Of a stretch of 64,000 nt of DNA, positions 59,420 to 64,000 are shown piece by piece; positions within the stretch are counted from its first letter, which is position 1; the number at the start of each line of letters is the position of its first letter. The notes under the pieces were generated by a model. It did no database searches. It saw nothing but the letters and a program-made list of their open reading frames with translations, and was not told where the DNA came from. The position numbers and the translations under genes were made by a program. This DNA comes from Nitratireductor sp. GTDB taxonomy: Bacteria > Pseudomonadota > Alphaproteobacteria > Rhizobiales > Rhizobiaceae. The stretch spans positions 124,001-188,000 of the forward strand of contig JACKJU010000005.1 in the NCBI GenBank assembly GCA_020637805.1. Direction: 5' to 3'.

Positions 59420-61006
59420 TCACTCTGCTGCTTCCACGGCGTCGTCATCGTCATCCATTGCCTCCGACCCCGGGCCCTCGGTGGCGCCGGTAAGGATGAT
59501 GGCATTGGACACAAGCTGATGGACGGAGACGATTGCCTCGCGGTCGAAACCGAATTCCGGCAGCACCTTGGAGAATTGAGCCTTGCAGATCGCGCATATG
59601 GCGGCCATGTGGGTGACGCCATGCGATTCCTGGACTTCCTTCAGTGCGCGCATGCGCGGCTGAGCGCCTTTCTTGCGAATGTCCATGATGTCGTCGGTCA
59701 GGAGGCCGCCACCGCCGCCGCAGCAGAAGGTCTTCTCGCGGATCGTGTCGTCGGCCATGTCCACATAGTTGTTGCAGACAGCCTTGATGACGTTGCGCGG
59801 GATCTCGAACTGACCGCCAGGTTTGTTGCCCATGCGCGATGCGCGCGCCACGTTACAGCTGTCGTGGAAGGTCAGCGTCATGTGATCGTTCTGGGATTTG
59901 TCGAACTTGAGCTTGCCCTGTTCGATCTGGTCCCAGGTGTATTCGCAAATATGCTGGGGCACGGGATAGTTGGGGTCGAGAAAGTCGAAAGGCCCGGCAA
60001 GCGTGTTGAGGAAGGAATAGGCAACACGCCAGGCATGACCGCACTCGCCGAAGACGATGCGCTTGACGCCAAGATCCTCCGCGGCCTTGCGAATGCGAAG
60101 CGAAACCTCGCGCATGGTCTCATAGGAGCCGATGAACATCGCGAAGTTGGCCGCTTCCGAGGCGTAGCTCGAAAGTGTCCAGTTGGCGCCGGCCTCGTGG
60201 AACACCTTGGCGTAGCCCATCAGTCCCTCGATGTGAGGGGAGGCGAAGAAATCGGCAGACGGCGTGACGAGCAGGATATCCGCACCCTGTTTATCTATCG
60301 GCAGCTTGATCGGCAGTCCGGTTTCTTCCTCGAGCTCCTCTTCCAGGTCCTCCAGGGTTGCTTCCAGCGCCTTTTGCGGCAGGCCCAGGTTGTTGCCGAT
60401 CTTGAAGACCTTGCCGAGAATTTCGTTGCAGTATTTCTGCCCCATGCCGACATGGTCCATGATCTCGCGTGCTGCCATGGAGATCTCGGCGGTGTCGATG
60501 CCGTAAGGGCAAAAGACCGAGCAGCGCCGGCACTGCGAACACTGGTGATAGTATGTGTACCAGTCTTCCAGCACATCTTCGGTCAGATCGACCGCGCCAA
60601 CGAGCCAGGGGACGTATTTGCCTGCCAGGGTAAAGTGCCGCCGATAGACCTTGCGAAGAAGGTCCTGGCGCGCAACCGGCATGTTCTTCGGGTCGCCGGT
60701 GCCCAGGAAATAGTGGCACTTGTCGGTGCATGCGCCGCACTTGACGCAGGAATCCAGGTAGACGCGCAGCGAGCGGTACTTGCCGGTCAGTTCGCCCAGC
60801 TTGGAGATGGCCTTTTCCTGCCAGTTGTCGACGAGACCGTTCTTGTTGTCTTCCGTTATGCCGCCGGGAAATCCCAGCCCGCCCTGAATGTCGCTGTTTG
60901 CGCGGAACGGCTTGCTTCCGGCCATGCATCCCGGAACGAAGTCCGGCATTTCCGACGGATCGGGTACCTCACCATTTTCATCGTGTACGATCTTGTAGTC
61001 GTCCAT
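59420..61006 (-). CDS. dsrK: DsrK, HdrD-like iron-sulfur protein
   Basis: A 528-residue cytoplasmic subunit of DsrMKJOP. Two [4Fe-4S] motifs: LDSCVKCGACTDKCHYFLG and QCSQCRRCSVFCPYGID. The C-terminal half has two CCG-type segments (FGECGHAWRVAYSF and TFCCGGGGGLLTD) that hold the catalytic cluster. It is the site where DsrC trisulfide/disulfide is processed. The ATG at 61006 is chosen with GGGA 8 bases upstream; 61015 is equally open. It follows dsrM by 15 bp. Confidence 0.91.
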   Translation of the reverse strand: MDDYKIVHDENGEVPDPSEMPDFVPGCMAGSKPFRANSDIQGGLGFPGGITEDNKNGLVDNWQEKAISKLGELTGKYRSLRVYLDSCVKCGACTDKCHYFLGTGDPKNMPVARQDLLRKVYRRHFTLAGKYVPWLVGAVDLTEDVLEDWYTYYHQCSQCRRCSVFCPYGIDTAEISMAAREIMDHVGMGQKYCNEILGKVFKIGNNLGLPQKALEATLEDLEEELEEETGLPIKLPIDKQGADILLVTPSADFFASPHIEGLMGYAKVFHEAGANWTLSSYASEAANFAMFIGSYETMREVSLRIRKAAEDLGVKRIVFGECGHAWRVAYSFLNTLAGPFDFLDPNYPVPQHICEYTWDQIEQGKLKFDKSQNDHMTLTFHDSCNVARASRMGNKPGGQFEIPRNVIKAVCNNYVDMADDTIREKTFCCGGGGGLLTDDIMDIRKKGAQPRMRALKEVQESHGVTHMAAICAICKAQFSKVLPEFGFDREAIVSVHQLVSNAIILTGATEGPGSEAMDDDDDAVEAAE

Positions 61007-61021
61007 GAGGTGCATCCCAGC

Positions 61022-61762
61022 CTAGTTTTTCTTTGCCGCGCCGGTTTCCAGTCTGGCTGCCCATGCAGCCAGGTGGCGGAACTCGCGCGGATTGTCGACC
61101 TGGTTGCGGGTCGGGCTGAAGAACACGCCCGGCGCGTGCAGGAGTTTGGAGAAGGGGAAGATGATCATCAGCAATGCCACCAGGCCGAGATGGGTCAGGA
61201 GCAGCGGATCGGAGGGCAGGGGTTCGATCGTGAAACGCATCAGACCCAGGAAGAACATCTTCACGGAAACGATGTCTGTATGGGAGACGAATTTCATCAT
61301 CAGGCCGGATGCGCCGATGGCGATCAGAAGCAACAGCATCAGGTGGTCGGACGGCGCTGAGATGTAGCGGATGCGTGGAACGAAAATCCGTCGTGCCCAT
61401 AGCCCAAGCAGGCCGGCAACCATGGCAAATCCGGCATAGACGCCGAAAGGTTGCACCAGCGCTATGACGGTCCAGACGGGCTGCTGAAAGTAGCGGAAGT
61501 GGCGCAGGATGACGACGGCAAGCGCGGCATGAAAGAGGATGCCGAAGGCCCAGATCCACTTGTTGGACTTGAACAGGCTTTCGAAGACCAGCACTTCGCG
61601 TGCCATGCGCATCCACACGCCGGTTTTCGTGGTTGGTGCCGGGGTCGTCGGAATCTTGAGGGGGGCGGGCGTCCTCCAGTACTGGCGAATGCGCATTGCC
61701 AGACCCCCGGCAAAGACAAGCACCGCCAGATAGAACAGCATCGCGTAGATCGTCGAGACCAA
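61022..61762 (-). CDS. dsrM: DsrM, diheme cytochrome b (NarI-like)
   Basis: A 246-residue membrane protein with five to six helices of the NarI/HdrE type. Histidine pairs lie in FGILFHAALAVVILRHFRYF and TIEPLPSDPLLLTHLGLVALLMIIFPFSKLLHAPG, consistent with two b hemes. It passes electrons between quinone and DsrK. I accept a TTG start because GGGAG lies nine bases upstream; an ATG seven codons later is the alternative. A 200-bp gap with a hairpin separates it from dsrC. Confidence 0.86.
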   Translation of the reverse strand: MVSTIYAMLFYLAVLVFAGGLAMRIRQYWRTPAPLKIPTTPAPTTKTGVWMRMAREVLVFESLFKSNKWIWAFGILFHAALAVVILRHFRYFQQPVWTVIALVQPFGVYAGFAMVAGLLGLWARRIFVPRIRYISAPSDHLMLLLLIAIGASGLMMKFVSHTDIVSVKMFFLGLMRFTIEPLPSDPLLLTHLGLVALLMIIFPFSKLLHAPGVFFSPTRNQVDNPREFRHLAAWAARLETGAAKKN

Positions 61763-61915
61763 GACGTGTCACTCCCGGTTTTCGGCGGCAGAGCAGGAGA
61801 ACTGCTGATGGGAACCGGTGTTCCCGTGCCAGCCTGGCTGTTCCTCCTCCTTGGCAATGTGCGCAACAGCCGGACACACCTCACCTGTTCAGGAAAGCGC
61901 AAGCCTCCCGTTCAA

Positions 61916-61936
61916 TCCGGCCGGTAACCGGCCGGA
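61916..61936 (-). terminator. Hairpin between dsrC and dsrM
   Basis: Perfect 9-bp stem, arm TCCGGCCGG, 3-base loop, 27 bp after the dsrC stop on the minus strand. No T-run follows, so partial termination or 3'-end protection is likely; both would keep dsrC mRNA above dsrMK mRNA. Confidence 0.65.
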
Positions 61937-61963
61937 GCATTCGTTTCACCCGGCAGGGTGGTA

Positions 61964-62296
61964 TCAGACGCAGCCCGTCGGTTTCGGCAGGCCGGCGATC
62001 TTGCACGCCTGTTTTGCCGGGCCGTAGGGGAACAGCTCGTAGAGATACTTGTTGGATGCCTTTTCAGGCCCCATGGTTTTCTTGAGAGCCTTGGTCAGAA
62101 CACGGATTGCCGGGGCGATCTGATATTCGTCGTAGTATTCACGCAGGAAGTTCACCACTTCCCAGTGCTCCGGCGTCATTTCGATGTTCTCGTCCTTGGC
62201 GATGAGCTCGGCGAGCTGCGGGTTCCAGACCGAAAGGTCCGTGAGGTAACCCTCCTCATCGTGGGCGATATCCTGTCCGTTGAATTGATATCCCAT
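61964..62296 (-). CDS. dsrC: DsrC, sulfur carrier and DsrAB partner
   Basis: A 110-residue true DsrC. Both conserved C-terminal cysteines are there: Cys98 (AKQACKIAGLP) and the penultimate Cys109 (PTGCV), 11 residues apart as in characterised DsrC. The body has HWEVVNFLREYYDEYQIAPAIRVL, a typical stretch. It takes persulfide sulfur from DsrEFH, forms a trisulfide with DsrAB and is reduced by DsrK. The start follows AGGAGGAATATC. Confidence 0.95.
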   Translation of the reverse strand: MGYQFNGQDIAHDEEGYLTDLSVWNPQLAELIAKDENIEMTPEHWEVVNFLREYYDEYQIAPAIRVLTKALKKTMGPEKASNKYLYELFPYGPAKQACKIAGLPKPTGCV

Positions 62297-62325
62297 GATA
62301 TTCCTCCTGGGGTGGTTGATGCTGG

Positions 62326-62634
62326 CTATAGCCAGGATTGGGTTCGGTCGTGTTTGACCACCAGATCGACAAACCCTCCATAGTCGACCGTTTCGATGCC
62401 GGAGACCATGTCGCCGTCACCAATTCCGCGCGCCGAGGAATCCGGCGACAGAACATAGACGCTGCAGTCCTTCATGGCCGCCTCGAGCGGGCTGGAGAAC
62501 GCCGAACCCTTGCGCGCCGCGATCACCCCATCCTCGATCAGGAGAACGGCATCGCCGGGCATCAGGTGATTCAGGCAGCTAGTCAGGCTGGGACGGTCGA
62601 AGGGCGACTTGTTCACGGTATGCAGTGTGGACAT
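62326..62634 (-). CDS. dsrH: DsrH, sulfurtransferase subunit (TusB family)
   Basis: A 102-residue TusB-like protein. Cys20 (SLTSCLNHL) is at the position described for DsrH of Allochromatium. LEDGV/LIEDGVIAARKGS is the conserved TusB strand-loop. I start at MSTLHTVNKSP, with GGGGAG ahead. It forms DsrE2F2H2 with dsrF and dsrE products, moving sulfur from TusA to DsrC. Confidence 0.9.
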   Translation of the reverse strand: MSTLHTVNKSPFDRPSLTSCLNHLMPGDAVLLIEDGVIAARKGSAFSSPLEAAMKDCSVYVLSPDSSARGIGDGDMVSGIETVDYGGFVDLVVKHDRTQSWL

Positions 62635-62651
62635 TGTGCTTTCTCCCCGTC

Positions 62652-63062
62652 TCAGAAGCTCAGGATCACGTCCTGTTCGGACATGATCTTCTTCATTTCG
62701 TCGCGGTTGACGACGCGGATAGATGGTTTCTCGGCCCAATCGTCATCCTCGTCCTCGTAAGTGATCTCCTGGAGATCGTCTTCCGTCAGTCCGCGTTCTT
62801 CCAGGCTCTCTCGCTCGACGTAGAACTTGTTTACGTCGTAGTCGCCAAGTGCGCGGTATGTCGGCGAGAAATTCTTCATGCCAACGCCAGCTGTTTCCTG
62901 GCCCTTGGCCAGTTGGTAGACGCCGTCATCGAGGAAGGCGAGTGTCACCTCCTGCTCGAAGGCTGCGCCGATAAGCACAACTTCAAGGGATTCCAGCGCG
63001 TAGATCGTGCCGTAGGGCGCCTTGCGGTTCACGTAGAGAAATTTCTTTGCGTCTTCGCTCAT
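62652..63062 (-). CDS. dsrF: DsrF, sulfurtransferase subunit (TusC family)
   Basis: A 136-residue TusC-like protein: KKFLYVNRKAPYGTIYALESLEVVLIGAAFEQEVTLAFLDDGVYQL is the family's core. No cysteine is present, as accepted for DsrF, which is structural. The C-terminal half has an acidic run (YEDEDDDWAEK). 17 bp before dsrH, 10 bp after dsrE. Confidence 0.92.
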   Translation of the reverse strand: MSEDAKKFLYVNRKAPYGTIYALESLEVVLIGAAFEQEVTLAFLDDGVYQLAKGQETAGVGMKNFSPTYRALGDYDVNKFYVERESLEERGLTEDDLQEITYEDEDDDWAEKPSIRVVNRDEMKKIMSEQDVILSF

Positions 63063-63072
63063 CGTTCCGCCC

Positions 63073-63465
63073 TCAATCGCCGAATGTCACAAGCCGGTCG
63101 GCCTGGATGCCTGCATCGATCAACTGGCCGAGACCGGATATCCGGAAGCCCTCGGCGATGTTGTCGGCATCCTTGCCCTGGCGCTTGGCCTCGTTGGCAT
63201 CAAGAATGCCGCGGCGCTGGGCGGCGGCGATGCAAACGACCATGTCGAGGCCGTGAGTAGTGCCGAGTTCCGTCCATTCCTTCTGGAGGTTGCGGTCGTC
63301 CTGCGGTGGAACGGTCAGGCGCGTCGCGTTGTTGACGCCATCATGGTAGAAGAACACGCGCTCGATTTCGTGTCCCGCTTCGAGCGCAGCCCTGGTGAAA
63401 TGCAGTGCCGTGTCCGACGCCTGATGCGTATACGGCCCCTCATTGACAACAATTGCGAGTTTCAA
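63073..63465 (-). CDS. dsrE: DsrE, catalytic sulfurtransferase subunit (TusD family)
   Basis: A 130-residue TusD-like protein. Cys78, in LDMVVCIAAAQRRGI, sits exactly where the persulfide-carrying cysteine of DsrE is known. The N-terminus LAIVVNEGPYTHQASDTALHF is a TusD signature. It takes sulfur from TusA-like donors. It follows dsrB by 96 bp. Confidence 0.94.
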   Translation of the reverse strand: MKLAIVVNEGPYTHQASDTALHFTRAALEAGHEIERVFFYHDGVNNATRLTVPPQDDRNLQKEWTELGTTHGLDMVVCIAAAQRRGILDANEAKRQGKDADNIAEGFRISGLGQLIDAGIQADRLVTFGD

Positions 63466-63561
63466 CCCTTTTGAACTCCCCGGAGTGATGGTGGATATCC
63501 CGGCTCCCCTTCCGCGATATCCCTTTGCGTTGACTGTCCCTTCGTTTCGACAGGTCCTGCG

Positions 63562-64000
63562 TCAGAAATGAATGTGCGTGGACATGTTCATGTTGTGGCG
63601 TGCGCCGGTCCAGGTATCGATGTGATGCTTGGTGAAGGCGAGGCCGGTAAGCTCGAAGAAACGCGGCCAGCCGATGCGGTCGATCCATTCGCCCATGCGT
63701 TCCCAGTCCTTGGCGTTTTCCTTGTAGGCATACAGGATCTTGCGAACGACCTCTGCCACTTCCGGCCAGCGCGGCGCGTTGTTCGGCAGGTTGGCAACCA
63801 CCAGCTTGTGGAAGGCAGGCTTCGAACGGGCGTTGGAGTGCTTGCCGCCAACCCAGACCGCGATCTTGGTCGAATCTGCGCCGTTGATCTGCATGGGCGG
63901 GCAGGGCGGATAGCATGCGCCACAGCACACGCACTTGCTCTCGTCCACCTCAAGCGATGGTTTGCCATTGACCATTGCCGGGCGGATGGCCGCGACCGGG
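63562..64000 (-). CDS. dsrB: DsrB, beta subunit of reverse dissimilatory sulfite reductase, partial
   Basis: The last 145 residues of DsrB; the gene continues beyond the right edge. The frame reads AAIRPAMVNGKPSLEVDESK and then CVCCGACYPPCPPMQI, the ferredoxin-type cluster of DsrB. NARSKPAFHKLVV is followed by the conserved stretch NNAPRWPEVAEVVRKI, then IDRIGWPRFFELTGLAFTKH and a short end. With DsrA it oxidises sulfur on DsrC to sulfite using siroheme(amide). Together with DsrL and DsrEFH this is a sulfur-oxidising (reverse) type. dsrA is presumably just right of the window. Confidence 0.93.
   Translation of the reverse strand, partial: PVAAIRPAMVNGKPSLEVDESKCVCCGACYPPCPPMQINGADSTKIAVWVGGKHSNARSKPAFHKLVVANLPNNAPRWPEVAEVVRKILYAYKENAKDWERMGEWIDRIGWPRFFELTGLAFTKHHIDTWTGARHNMNMSTHIHF

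Noticed and set aside
59315..61360. A 681-codon plus-strand frame opposite dsrL/dsrK/dsrM
   Set aside because: It covers three well-recognised Dsr genes on the other strand and its translation has no family features.

Overview
The window looks like a chromosomal segment of a high-GC alphaproteobacterium, probably Rhizobiales/Hyphomicrobiales. This is inferred from protein style, dense co-directional operons, ATGA start/stop overlaps and the mix of TRAP/ABC transporters with LysR, GntR, MarR and AraC regulators. I cannot name the genus. I see no rRNA, tRNA, CRISPR array, insertion sequence or phage gene.

Layout. (1) 1-11.9 kb: degradation of 4-hydroxybenzoate and protocatechuate by meta (4,5) cleavage. 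pobA makes protocatechuate. LigA/LigB and LigC open and oxidise it to 2-pyrone-4,6-dicarboxylate. LigI, a GalD-type tautomerase, a GalB-type (PIG-L fold) hydratase and a LigK/GalC aldolase take this to pyruvate and oxaloacetate. A LysR regulator with two DNA-binding domains sits between the two divergent lig operons, and pobR diverges from pobA. (2) 12.0-16.2 kb: an RND efflux pump and its adaptor. (3) 16.2-21.1 kb: a DUF849/BKACE enzyme with a MarR regulator, then a glycine-betaine-type ABC importer. (4) 21.1-40.8 kb: a large sugar-acid catabolic island. A leftward run of eleven genes headed by a GntR regulator carries SDRs, a 6-PGDH-family enzyme, an epimerase-type dehydrogenase, an IlvD/Edd dehydratase, a FAH-family hydrolase, a D-2-hydroxyacid dehydrogenase, a GlcD-type flavoprotein and a KdgK-like kinase. 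Divergent from it is a TRAP transporter with a UxaA dehydratase. An enolase-superfamily dehydratase, another 6-PGDH-family enzyme and a DMT transporter follow. (5) 40.8-51.9 kb: a short ModE-like regulator, modABC, a DUF4202 protein, and an operon of a SulP permease, the cytoplasmic sulfite dehydrogenase SoeABC and a membrane-anchored cytochrome c'-like protein. (6) 52.2-64 kb, leftward: a reverse-type dissimilatory sulfite reductase cluster in the order dsrB(partial)-E-F-H-C-M-K-L-J-O-P-N, then a cysteine-free DsrC paralogue, dsrE2 and tusA. dsrA is presumably off the right edge.

How it works together. The right half encodes a lithotrophic route: stored or persulfidic sulfur goes via TusA/DsrE2/DsrEFH/DsrC to rDsrAB (sulfite), then SoeABC makes sulfate, with DsrMKJOP and SoeC passing electrons to the membrane. 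SoeA needs a molybdenum cofactor. The most interesting signal is a short dyad (6 bp, 8-bp spacer, 6 bp, AT-rich arms) that I read as a ModE box. It occurs twice before modA and once each before the DUF4202 gene, the SulP-soeABC operon and, 29 kb away, the RND pump genes. A second signal, ATTC-N8-GAAT, lies before dsrE2-tusA and matches the operator type of the persulfide sensors SqrR/BigR.

Starts were chosen by ribosome-binding site and neighbour spacing. All functional names come from recognising families by eye; no database search was run.
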